Shown here: one piece after another, positions 1-7,259 of the stretch
Numbering within the stretch: position 1 is the first letter of the stretch
Layout: every line of letters begins with the position of its first letter
From: an uncultured Gammaproteobacteria bacterium
GTDB lineage: Bacteria; Pseudomonadota; Gammaproteobacteria; Eutrophobiales; Eutrophobiaceae
Direction of reading: 5' to 3'
Assembly (NCBI GenBank): GCA_943788815.1
Contig: CALSRS010000001.1
Span: forward strand, 1,611,501 to 1,675,500
Length of the DNA stretch: 64,000 nt
The notes under the pieces: model-generated
Database searches by the model: none
What the model saw: only the letters and a program-made list of their open reading frames with translations
Told to the model about the DNA's origin: nothing
Translations under genes and position numbers: made by a program

Positions 1-67
1 CAGAGGAATACTTCTTACGGGTACGACGACGTATATCTTTAACTAATTTCTCGCTATTATTGCTCAT
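1..67 (-). CDS. IS3-family transposase OrfA, N-terminal fragment
   Basis: Reading leftward from the ATG at 67-65 gives 22 residues, MSNNSEKLVKDIRRRTRKKY followed by SS, before the window ends. This basic start resembles the first helix of IS3-family OrfA transposases, which bind the terminal inverted repeats. A good ribosome binding site (AGGAG) lies about 8 bases upstream. Only the N-terminus is visible, so the subgroup and whether the element is intact cannot be judged. The family call rests on a short but characteristic segment. Confidence 0.7.
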   Translation of the reverse strand, partial: MSNNSEKLVKDIRRRTRKKYSS

Positions 68-136
68 AATGAGACTCCTATTTATAAGTTTAACTTATCA
101 GAAGTCTCTCTTAGAAATCAGCTCAATTCTGTCTCA
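1..136 (-). mobile_element. End of an IS3-like insertion sequence
   Basis: The transposase start at 67 is followed, moving away from the gene, by about 70 noncoding bases and then by the truncated Tat-leader reading frame. The IS end must therefore fall in this stretch. A terminus near 136 is possible because the sequence there, read from the minus strand, begins TGAGACAG, with the TG typical of IS3-family ends. The other end and the target duplication lie outside the window, so the exact boundary is inferred. Confidence 0.5.
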
Positions 137-245
137 TATGCTTTGACGGGATACACACGGGACTACTTAGGGGCGCCGATGCCAGTCCACCAATTGAGAG
201 TGCCTTGATGACTTCACGACGGCTATAAGATTGAGGAATTTTCAT
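123..245 (-). pseudogene. Tat-exported protein, truncated by IS
   Basis: From the ATG at 245-243 the minus strand reads MKIPQSYSRREVIKALSIGG and continues LASAPLSSPVCIPSKH before meeting IS-derived sequence and a stop at 125-123. SRREVIKALSIGGLASAPL is a textbook twin-arginine signal: an S-R-R motif, a mild hydrophobic core, then an Ala-rich cleavage region. The mature domain is missing from this side, so the enzyme cannot be named. Its start is divergent from nsrR and shares the NsrR operator, so it was probably a nitric-oxide or nitrite related periplasmic enzyme; this is inference. The frame is short and was recognised by its signal peptide. Confidence 0.7.
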
Positions 246-276
246 GTCTTCGCCTATAATTTTTTTGATTACATTA

Positions 277-299
277 AACAGGTATTTAATATACCTCTT
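277..299. promoter_or_regulatory. NsrR operator in divergent promoter
   Basis: A 23-bp imperfect palindrome centred at 288 has arms AGGTAT and ATACCT. It matches the gammaproteobacterial NsrR consensus (two 11-bp half-sites around one base) at about 17 of 23 positions. It sits just upstream of a TATAAT box at 301-306 serving nsrR, and between nsrR and the Tat-leader gene. This fits autorepression and control of the divergent gene. Confidence 0.7.
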
Positions 300-343
300 T
301 TATAATGTATAGTATTTTTTCTCTATAATTTCGTCAAGTAAAG

Positions 344-775
344 ATGCAACTTACGACTCATACTGACTACTCTCTAAGATTGTTAATATACCTGGCTATA
401 ATAGGTGACGATACAACTGGGACCATACAATTAGCTGCAGACAGCTACGGAATTTCTGCAAATCATCTCGCAAAAGTAGCACAAACACTGGTCCAGCTTG
501 GTTATATTCAAAGTCTTAGAGGTCGAGGCGGCGGGTTAAAACTGGCACTTCCTGCAAACAAAATAAACCTGGGTGACGTTGTACGAAACACTGAAAACCT
601 GCGTTTGTTGGAGTGTTTTGGGGAAGATTCCAGTTGTCCTATAGTGCCTGCCTGCAACTTAAAACGGGTCCTGGCGATTGCCCAAAATGCTTTTTTAGAA
701 ACGCTGGATGATTATTCACTAGCGGATTTGGTATCGAACAGACGGCAGTTGAATAAGTTACTAGAGGTGTCATAA
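344..775 (+). CDS. nsrR: Nitric-oxide-sensing Rrf2-family repressor NsrR
   Basis: This is a cytoplasmic winged-helix repressor that holds an Fe-S cluster and releases DNA when the cluster reacts with NO. The 143-residue length is normal. The N-terminal helix-turn-helix region (to about residue 65, including SLRGRGGGLKLA) is followed by the cluster-binding segment with C91, C98 and C104 in the ECF...SCPIVPAC pattern, which separates NsrR from IscR and other Rrf2 proteins. It lies behind its own apparent operator and diverges from an IS-broken Tat-exported gene. A cytochrome b gene follows after about 270 bases on the same strand, too far to assume co-transcription. Confidence 0.9.
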   Translation: MQLTTHTDYSLRLLIYLAIIGDDTTGTIQLAADSYGISANHLAKVAQTLVQLGYIQSLRGRGGGLKLALPANKINLGDVVRNTENLRLLECFGEDSSCPIVPACNLKRVLAIAQNAFLETLDDYSLADLVSNRRQLNKLLEVS

Positions 776-1046
776 AGAAGGTGAGGGCTTAGGATCGGAG
801 GGTGATGTGCTATTTATTGAACATTATAATGTAAATTTTGTTTTATAGTGTTCTGAATGATCAGTCTTGTCCGTCATGAAAAATTTTCATGCATGTTTCG
901 AAAAATTTATCGCGCTGATACTTAACTCCTAACTCCTTACATGTTTATAAACAATAATCATTCCTACTCTTAAATATTTAACTTTCTTTTCATATTCTTA
1001 ACGCTATAATTTTTAAAATATTAATCGATGATTTAAAGGGGAACTC
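776..1046. promoter_or_regulatory. Intergenic region with palindromes and cyt b promoter
   Basis: No gene is seen here. Two perfect palindromes stand out: ACATTATAATGT at 821-832 and CATGAAAAATTTTCATG at 875-891, the latter with an odd central base. A TATAAT box lies at 1005-1010, and AAAGGGG precedes the cytochrome b start. The palindromes could be operators, but neither matches NsrR or FNR well enough to name the regulator. Confidence 0.45.
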
Positions 1047-1778
1047 ATGTCAGGATTAAAATCCTATGCAGTCTGGGACAAGACAACGCGAATATTCCAT
1101 TGGCTAAATGGCATCTGTATTTTATTACTGCTCATGTTTGGCGTGATGATATTAAATCACAATGCCATTGGCATTGATGGCACGGAAGAAATTATATTAA
1201 AGAAATTACATACCTTGGTTGGTTACGTTTTTCTCACCAATCTTATCTGGAGATACATATGGGGTTTTATTGGTAACCGTTATGCACGTTGGGGAGCAAT
1301 CCTTCCAGTTGGTAAGGGATTTATTGCATCACTTAAAGCATACCTGGCAGGATTCAAATCTGGTAAGCCAGTGCATTATCTGGGCCATAACCCGGCTGCA
1401 AGAATTAGTGTCACCTTGTTGTTTGTGTCGATCACTATTCAAGGGGCCACGGGTTTAGTTATTGCGGGAACTGACATTTTTTATCCGCCATTTGGTGGGT
1501 TTATACAGGAATGGATAGCCCCTGCTGGTGTTAACCCCGCAGATCTCTTGCCGGGGACTCGTGAATTATACGATCCAGATGCCTATGGCGAGATGCGAGC
1601 ATTTCGTTCACCTATTATCACAACACATTTATACAACTCGTATTTTCTCATGTGCATGATTCCTCTACATATCATTGGTGTAATCGTAACGGATATCAAA
1701 GAAGGCAGTGGTTTGATCTCTGCCATGTTTACCGGACGTAAGGTGTTTGATAGCGAGCCGGTGGATAGTGAAAAGTAG
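1047..1778 (+). CDS. b-type cytochrome membrane subunit (Ni/Fe-hydrogenase/b561 type)
   Basis: A 243-residue integral membrane cytochrome b of the DiHaem cytochrome b/b6 fold. It has four to five hydrophobic segments and candidate haem ligands H18 (RIFHWLNG), H55 (KKLHTLVGY), H194 (ITTHLYN) and H208 (IPLHIIGV). Such subunits move electrons between the quinone pool and a periplasmic partner such as a dihaem cytochrome c, hydrogenase or sulfite dehydrogenase. No partner gene is adjacent, so the electron donor is unknown. The start is supported by AAAGGGG 6 bases upstream. The neighbouring NsrR gene hints at, but does not prove, nitrosative or anaerobic control. Confidence 0.8.
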   Translation: MSGLKSYAVWDKTTRIFHWLNGICILLLLMFGVMILNHNAIGIDGTEEIILKKLHTLVGYVFLTNLIWRYIWGFIGNRYARWGAILPVGKGFIASLKAYLAGFKSGKPVHYLGHNPAARISVTLLFVSITIQGATGLVIAGTDIFYPPFGGFIQEWIAPAGVNPADLLPGTRELYDPDAYGEMRAFRSPIITTHLYNSYFLMCMIPLHIIGVIVTDIKEGSGLISAMFTGRKVFDSEPVDSEK

Positions 1779-1841
1779 TATTTTGACAGGATTAACAAGA
1801 TTTACAGAATAATATTTTGCCATTTTGAAATTCATCTATTA

Positions 1842-1932
1842 CCGTCATTCCCGCGAAAGCGGGAATCCAGTTAAAGATGTGCGCCTCAGGCACACATTAA
1901 CTGATTAGATGCTGGTTTACACCAGCATGACG
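1842..1932. repeat. REP/BIME-like palindromic element
   Basis: The element opens with CCGTCATTCCCGCGAAAGCG, whose CCCGC-GAAA-GCGGG part is a hairpin, and closes with an inverted CCAGCATGACG. CGTCAT and ATGACG therefore bound a roughly 90-bp unit containing internal stems. Similar CGTCATTC-bounded units lie at 1957, 2246 and 8002. This is the pattern of dispersed extragenic palindromes mobilised by REP-associated transposases. Confidence 0.7.
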
Positions 1933-1956
1933 AGTAATTGCACAGTACAAATCAGG

Positions 1957-2153
1957 CCGTCATTCCCGCCTCGACTTTGTCTCCTCGAACGCTGTTCCAG
2001 ACGCGTTTCTACCTCGGCAACTGTTCCCGACGTTGCTCTATCTCCTACATCCATGTAGTCGTCCTCCATCCCTGGAGTCGTGAGACGCCCTCGGTCTTCG
2101 TTCCAGACGCGACTCTACCGATTCCATCCATGTAGGCGTTCGCGGGAATGACG
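1957..2153. repeat. 197-bp repeat bounded by CGTCATTCCCGC inverted repeats
   Basis: CCGTCATTCCCGC at the left and GCGGGAATGACG at the right form near-perfect terminal inverted repeats. Inside are two copies of GTTCCAGACGCG (1994-2005 and 2100-2111) and the palindrome CTACATCCATGTAG (2045-2058). The word TCCATGTAGGC (2127-2137) recurs in the repeat that interrupts the tRNA-Arg at 40791-40801. It looks like a small nonautonomous mobile repeat. An open frame across it is repeat sequence, not a gene. Confidence 0.65.
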
Positions 2154-2245
2154 AATTTTCAACATCTTATATTCCACATTTAAGTTATTTAGAAACATAC
2201 TGTTCATCCTGCGAAATCTTGTTTATATCGTCTATTCTTTATTAG

Positions 2246-2270
2246 ATTCTGGCTTTCGCCAGAATGACGG
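2246..2270. repeat. Solo REP hairpin
   Basis: ATTCTGGC and GCCAGAAT pair around a TTTC loop and run into ATGACGG, the same right border as the elements just upstream. It lies about 130 bases before the fumarylacetoacetase-like gene. A T-rich run follows, so it might also weaken read-through. The rest of 1779-2398 holds no gene. Confidence 0.6.
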
Positions 2271-2398
2271 GGTTGTTTTTTTATACTTACTTTTGTCTTT
2301 TCACGCCTTTGGTTTTGCTTCTCACTCCTTGCCTTAGGCATAGCAATTGACTTATATTCGTAAGAATAAATAGATATAAAAACCACGGGGGAGTTGTA

Positions 2399-3499
2399 AT
2401 GTCACTAACGCGATCTTTCATAGCTATCATTTTAATTTCATTTTTCACTGCTAATCTTTCTGCTCAATCTGGAACGCCGTTCAAGCTGGGCTCATTTTCT
2501 GACAATGGGCGCGAATTCGTCGGTGCTGTCCTTGAAAATGATACGGTGATTGATATCGCCTCGGCGAATACCTCAATATCCCTGGGTGAAATATATGTCG
2601 CCGGTCCAACCAGTATGATAGATCTCATTAACCGGTATGATGCTGGTCTTCGTGTCCGAATTATCGAAATTGTATATATTGTAAATCGAGATGCAGCCGA
2701 TAGTCGGCCAAGTTACGTCTACAATCTCAACCAGTTGAAAATACTGCCTCCGGTGATGTATCCCAGGACGATGATGAATACAGCCTTGAACTACACAGAG
2801 CATGCATTGGAAATGGAAGATGTCCGTGATGACGGCGTAGATGGCAGTGCACAACCTGGTATTGCAACTACGGGAACTAGTCGGCCTGCCAGTGTTTGGG
2901 AGCCAGCCTCAGGTGACCGACGGTGGAATCCTTATATGTTCATCAAGCTACCCTCAGCAATTATTGCCCATGGTGAAGCAATCCAGGTTCCAAAGGGTAG
3001 ACAACAAATCGACTGGGAATGTGAACTGGGCGTGGTTATAGGAAAGACAGCGAAAGATATATCACCGCAAGATGCAGCTGATTATATTTTTGGTTATACA
3101 CTGGAACTGGACGTCTCTGATCGCCAGGGACGTGGAGATACACGCTATGGCTCAGATTGGTTAATCGGCAAGTCCCGTGACACCTTTGCGCCTATGGGGC
3201 CGTTTATCACTCCTAAGGAATTTATCAGTGATCCAAGTAATCTGGAGATTACCTTCATTCTTAACGGCACAACCATGCAGGAATCCAATTCCAACCTGAT
3301 GATTCATGATGTCTTTGAACAGGTGGTATATGCTTCCAATATTGCCACATTGTTGCCAGGAGACGTGCTGGCCACCGGCACCCCTTCAGGTGTGGGATCT
3401 GCCCGCAACCCACCTATATATCTTAAGGCCGGTGATAAGACATCGTGCACCTATGAAGGCGTTGGGACACTGGAAAATTCTGTGGTGAATGCCAACTAG
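2399..3499 (+). CDS. Exported fumarylacetoacetate hydrolase-family protein
   Basis: Residues 1-22 form a Sec signal (SFIAIILISFFTANLSAQ). The rest is a FAH fold, as in 2-oxo-acid hydratases and acylpyruvases that cleave or decarboxylate beta-diketo acids with a divalent metal. Family landmarks are WECELGVVIGK, a metal-site E-x-E pair, then GYTLELDVSDRQGRGD and the C-terminal LLPGDVLATGTPSGVG. The usual enzymes are cytoplasmic, so a periplasmic location is unusual. The substrate is not predictable. GGGGGAG upstream supports the ATG. It stands alone between REP elements and a DUF167 remnant. Confidence 0.85.
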   Translation: MSLTRSFIAIILISFFTANLSAQSGTPFKLGSFSDNGREFVGAVLENDTVIDIASANTSISLGEIYVAGPTSMIDLINRYDAGLRVRIIEIVYIVNRDAADSRPSYVYNLNQLKILPPVMYPRTMMNTALNYTEHALEMEDVRDDGVDGSAQPGIATTGTSRPASVWEPASGDRRWNPYMFIKLPSAIIAHGEAIQVPKGRQQIDWECELGVVIGKTAKDISPQDAADYIFGYTLELDVSDRQGRGDTRYGSDWLIGKSRDTFAPMGPFITPKEFISDPSNLEITFILNGTTMQESNSNLMIHDVFEQVVYASNIATLLPGDVLATGTPSGVGSARNPPIYLKAGDKTSCTYEGVGTLENSVVNAN

Positions 3500-3512
3500 T
3501 ACAAAAAACAAT

Positions 3513-3740
3513 TTGCAAGAAAAGCTAAGGATACCAGTCAAGGTAAAACCCAATTCAAAGAACAGTAAGCTTGAAATAATTGGAGACCAGAATGTATAGA
3601 TGTCCTGGCTTAAATCTCCCCCTGTGGATGGCAAGCCATTCCAGGCGCAAGTAAGGAGGACATTCAAATCAGGCCAGGCCAGAATTAACCTTAAAAATAC
3701 TGGAAATCCGAGCAGAGTGATGCATCGTATCAGGCACTAT
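3513..3740 (+). pseudogene. DUF167/YggU-family remnant
   Basis: One frame reads LRIPVKVKPNSKNSKLEIIG, then an in-frame TAG at 3597-3599, then WLKSPPVDGKPFQAQV and later NTGNPSRVMHRIRH. This matches the DUF167 pattern: V-x-V-x-P-x-(S/A)-(S/K), then L-x-(A/S)-P-P-V-D-G-K, then (S)-G-x-x-S-R-x-K. The stop in the middle, the degraded core and the drifting end show that it is broken. Intact YggU proteins are about 95-100 residues and of unclear function. The frame after the TAG could be mistaken for a 77-residue gene. Confidence 0.7.
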
Positions 3741-3836
3741 TTACCCAGCTCCTGCGCACCATATTATTTAAAAAAACTATATCTATTTTTCCATATTGTG
3801 ACATATACTTCGCGCCCGATTACCAGTAGGTAAATA

Positions 3837-4553
3837 ATGGACGTAGAGCTACCAATTCAGATCCACCCTCAACCAGATGACACCTCATGTGGGCCTACTT
3901 GCTTACAGGCAGTCTTCAACTACTACGGTGAGTCAGTTGACCTTAAAACAGTCATAAAAGAAACTCACATGCTCAACGGTGGTGGGACTCTGGCCGTATT
4001 CCTTGCATGTAATGCATTACGTCGCGGACTAAATACTACTATCTACACCTATAACCTTCAGGTCTTTGATCCTTCCTGGTTTCAATTATCAAATAGTGAA
4101 ATGATTTTTAAATTGATGCGGCAGAGTGAATTTAAAAATGACCCGAAACTACACGCCGCAACTGAGGGTTATATAGAATTTCTGAAGCTTGGCGGAAAAC
4201 TAAAACATGTGGATCTGACTACCAGGTTGATTCGCAGCATCATCAGAAAACGTCTACCTATACTGACTGGCCTGAGTTCTACCTATCTTTATCAGGATAA
4301 GCGGGAGTACGGGACCAATGATGTTTCCGATGATATTCGAGGTTACCCTGCAGGACATTTCGTATTGTTAACCGGTTATCACCGGGAAGGCAGGACAGTA
4401 TTGATCAATGATCCCCTTTCACCAAATCCGGCAGCACCTACGCAAATCTACCCAGTTAATATTGACAGAGTCATCTGTGCGATTTTGCTTGGTGTATTAA
4501 CCCATGACGCCAATTTGTTAGTAATTCAACCTGGATCGAGAAAAATTCGATGA
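3837..4553 (+). CDS. C39-like papain-fold cysteine peptidase
   Basis: A 238-residue soluble protein with the C39-like signature: Q12 (oxyanion hole) and C18 in TSCGPTC, then the His in AGHFVLLTGY near residue 172 and the following NDP. All triad positions appear intact. There is no ABC-transporter domain, signal peptide or membrane segment, so it should act in the cytoplasm. Its stop overlaps the next start by 4 bases (ATGA), coupling it to an ATP-grasp ligase, then a GCS2 amidoligase and an N-formylglutamate amidohydrolase homologue. It may trim or hydrolyse the amide or peptide made by those ligases; this is inferred. Confidence 0.8.
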   Translation: MDVELPIQIHPQPDDTSCGPTCLQAVFNYYGESVDLKTVIKETHMLNGGGTLAVFLACNALRRGLNTTIYTYNLQVFDPSWFQLSNSEMIFKLMRQSEFKNDPKLHAATEGYIEFLKLGGKLKHVDLTTRLIRSIIRKRLPILTGLSSTYLYQDKREYGTNDVSDDIRGYPAGHFVLLTGYHREGRTVLINDPLSPNPAAPTQIYPVNIDRVICAILLGVLTHDANLLVIQPGSRKIR

Positions 4554-6016
4554 AAATTTATTTTGTCGTAAACAATCCCAACAACTGGCCTTTAAAGATC
4601 CCCGGAGTTAATGTTGTTTCGGCCCGTGATTACTTGACCGATCCAAACTATAGTGATGAGAGGACAGCGAAGGTATTTAATCTTTGCCGATCCTACGCCT
4701 ATCAGAGCATTGGTTATTATGTATCACTACTGGCATCAGCACGCGGTCACAACCCCATGCCAGATATTAATACTATCCAGGACTTAAAGTCCCAGCATGT
4801 CATCAAGCTATTGTCCGAAGACATTGAAGAGGAAGTCGCCCGCGCATTAAATCCTTTACAGTCAGATACCTTTACCTTAAGTATTTATTTCGGTAAAAAT
4901 ATTGCCAAACGTTATGACAAACTCTGCCTGCGCTTATTCAATTTGTTCCGGGCACCGTTATTACGAGCGACATTTATTAAGGGAAAGAACTGGGAATTAA
5001 ATTCCATCAAGACAATTGCCGTAAACGATATACCGGAGTCTCATTTTGATTCCGTAATTGAGGCGGCTGAGACATACTTTTCCGGGAGAAAAAGGCACGC
5101 CAGGAGACGAACAACAACCCGGTACGATATCGCATTATTACATAACCCTGATGAGGAAAATGCACCTTCTGACGAGCGGGCCCTTAAAAAGTTCCAGCGT
5201 GCGGCTGAGGTCGTCGGACTGGACATGGAAATGATAACCCGAAATGACTTTCACCGACTGGCAGAGTTCGACGCCCTATTCATACGGGAGACGACAGCAG
5301 TCAATCACCATACATTCCGGTTTGCCCAGAGGGCAACGGCTGAAGGCCTGGTAGTGATGGACGACCCGGATTCAATACTAAAATGCACTAATAAAGTCTA
5401 CCTGGCAGAATTACTTGTCCGAAACAATGTACCGATACCCAAAACCCTGATCATCCATAGAAAGAACGTGAAAAAGATTAAGGAGTACCTTGGCCTGCCC
5501 TGTGTCCTCAAGAAGCCTGACAGTGCATTTTCCGCAGGTGTAAAAAAAGTAGAAGATGAAGAGCAGTTGGCCATTATGGTTAATCAGATGCTTGATGATT
5601 CAGATCTGATCGTTGGACAGGAATTTTTACCAACGGAATATGACTGGCGTATCGGTATCTGTGATCGCCGGCCATTATATGCCTGCCGTTATTACATGGC
5701 ACGAAAGCACTGGCAGATTATCAAACATGACACTACTGGCAAGACTCATGATGAAGGTAAGGTCGATACCATGTCGATCAGTGAGGCGCCGGAAGAGGTA
5801 GTAAAAATGGCCTTGAAAGCAGCTAACCTTATAGGCGATGGATTATATGGCGTGGATGTAAAACTGGTGGGGCAAAAACCTTACATTATCGAAGTGAATG
5901 ATAATCCAAGTATTGATTCTGGTTTTGAAGATGCCGTATTAAAAGACGCACTTTATCGTGAAATCATGGGCGTGTTTTTAAGGCGCATTGAAAATCAAAA
6001 GCGTGGAATATCATAA
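4550..6016 (+). CDS. RimK-like ATP-grasp amidoligase with RLAN domain
   Basis: Residues 1 to about 180 fit the RimK-like ATP-grasp N-terminal domain. A linker and pre-ATP-grasp segment follow, then an ATP-grasp fold from about 270 to 480. Visible ATP-grasp marks are CVLKKPDSAFSAGV (nucleotide lysine and small loop), the VGQEFLP strand, GVDVKLV and the Mg-binding IEVNDNPSID. Such enzymes activate a carboxylate as acyl phosphate and join it to an amine. At 488 residues it is longer than RimK itself, so it is not ribosomal protein S6 ligase. It overlaps the peptidase gene by 4 bases and sits 4 bases before the GCS2 gene, implying one pathway whose substrate is unknown. Confidence 0.85.
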   Translation: MKIYFVVNNPNNWPLKIPGVNVVSARDYLTDPNYSDERTAKVFNLCRSYAYQSIGYYVSLLASARGHNPMPDINTIQDLKSQHVIKLLSEDIEEEVARALNPLQSDTFTLSIYFGKNIAKRYDKLCLRLFNLFRAPLLRATFIKGKNWELNSIKTIAVNDIPESHFDSVIEAAETYFSGRKRHARRRTTTRYDIALLHNPDEENAPSDERALKKFQRAAEVVGLDMEMITRNDFHRLAEFDALFIRETTAVNHHTFRFAQRATAEGLVVMDDPDSILKCTNKVYLAELLVRNNVPIPKTLIIHRKNVKKIKEYLGLPCVLKKPDSAFSAGVKKVEDEEQLAIMVNQMLDDSDLIVGQEFLPTEYDWRIGICDRRPLYACRYYMARKHWQIIKHDTTGKTHDEGKVDTMSISEAPEEVVKMALKAANLIGDGLYGVDVKLVGQKPYIIEVNDNPSIDSGFEDAVLKDALYREIMGVFLRRIENQKRGIS

Positions 6017-6020
6017 GAGT

Positions 6021-7259
6021 ATGTCAAAATTACCGATTTTTTCCGCCTATGGTATTGAACTGGAATACATGATGGTTGACAGTGACACGCTAAATCCAAT
6101 CCCTGTTTCAGATAAAATAATTAAAGAGGTTGCTGGGGAATATGTAAATGAAGTTGAACAGGGTGAGATTGCCTGGTCCAACGAAGTGGTCCTTCACGTA
6201 ATTGAACTTAAGACCAATGGGCCAGTAGCGGATTTTGATAGGCTGCCGTCTCTTATGACCCGAAATATAACGGCAATTAACACGATTCTGGAAAGATACC
6301 ATGGCGTCCTGATGCCCACTGCTATGCATCCGTGGATGAATCCATATCTTGAAACCCAGCTGTGGCCTCATAGCAATTCAGAGATCTATGATACCTATGA
6401 TCGCATATTTAACTGCCAGGGCCACGGCTGGTCAAATCTGCAGAGCATGCATATCAATTTACCTTTCCTCAACGATAATGAATTCGCTCTATTACATACT
6501 GCTATCAGATTGTTACTCCCGATCATGCCAGCTATCGCAGCCAGTTCCCCGCTGATGGATGGTGAGTTAACCGGGTTGATGGATACCCGGATGGATACCT
6601 ATCGAAAAAATGCAAAAATGATACCGAGTATTACCGGGCTGGTTATTCCCGAAGCGGTAACCAGCCAGTCCGATTACCAGAAACAGATCCTTGACCCCAT
6701 GTATAAGGATATCGCAAGTTATGATCCCGATGCCATACTGCAGGATGAATGGTTAAATTCACGGGGCGCAATTGCCCGGTTTGACAGGAATACCATCGAA
6801 ATCAGGGTGCTGGATACTCAGGAAACACCACTTGCTGATCTTGCAATTGCAGAACTCATCAAGGCCGTATTGAAGAAAATTTCCTCCCTGCAATGGTGCG
6901 ACTTATCAAAACAGCTTGAAATTTCAACACCGGCACTTTCAGACATCTTCCTGAGCGTAATTAAAAATGCCGAACGTACGGTCATTCATAATAAAGACTA
7001 CCTTTCTTTATTTAACTTTCCCGACAAGCGCTGCGATGCACAGGAACTCTGGCAATTTCTGTTTGAATCAGTGGAACTGGATGAAACGGGTGACCGTGAA
7101 GCGATGCAACAGGTCATAAAGTTTATTTTTAAACATGGAACACTGGCCAGGAGGATCACAACCCCGCTGCAAAAAAGTTTAACTCAACCCCGATTAAAAG
7201 AAATCTACAGGGTACTGACTGAATGCCTTGCAAAGGAAACCTTGTTTGAAGGGATATAA
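6021..7259 (+). CDS. GCS2-type carboxylate-amine ligase (glutamate-cysteine ligase-like)
   Basis: This glutamine-synthetase-fold ligase resembles YbdK/GCS2 proteins. It has GIELEYMMVD near the start (Mg/ATP site), CQGHGWSNLQSMHINLP around residue 125, and RFDRNTIEIRVLDTQETP near 260. Family members form a gamma-glutamyl or similar amide using ATP. The ATG at 6021, 4 bases after the upstream stop, gives 412 residues and begins right before the conserved LPIFSAYGIELE. An in-frame ATG at 5988 would add 11 residues overlapping the previous gene and seems less likely. Glutathione synthesis is unlikely to be its role, because it belongs to a cassette with an ATP-grasp ligase and peptidase. Confidence 0.85.
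   Translation: MSKLPIFSAYGIELEYMMVDSDTLNPIPVSDKIIKEVAGEYVNEVEQGEIAWSNEVVLHVIELKTNGPVADFDRLPSLMTRNITAINTILERYHGVLMPTAMHPWMNPYLETQLWPHSNSEIYDTYDRIFNCQGHGWSNLQSMHINLPFLNDNEFALLHTAIRLLLPIMPAIAASSPLMDGELTGLMDTRMDTYRKNAKMIPSITGLVIPEAVTSQSDYQKQILDPMYKDIASYDPDAILQDEWLNSRGAIARFDRNTIEIRVLDTQETPLADLAIAELIKAVLKKISSLQWCDLSKQLEISTPALSDIFLSVIKNAERTVIHNKDYLSLFNFPDKRCDAQELWQFLFESVELDETGDREAMQQVIKFIFKHGTLARRITTPLQKSLTQPRLKEIYRVLTECLAKETLFEGI

Noticed and set aside
1938-2135. Open frame of 65 codons in the repeat region
   Set aside because: It lies almost wholly inside the 197-bp palindromic repeat and has no ribosome site or homology.
3600-3833. Apparent 77-codon gene
   Set aside because: It is the part of the DUF167 remnant after the in-frame TAG, and its end reads into noncoding DNA.
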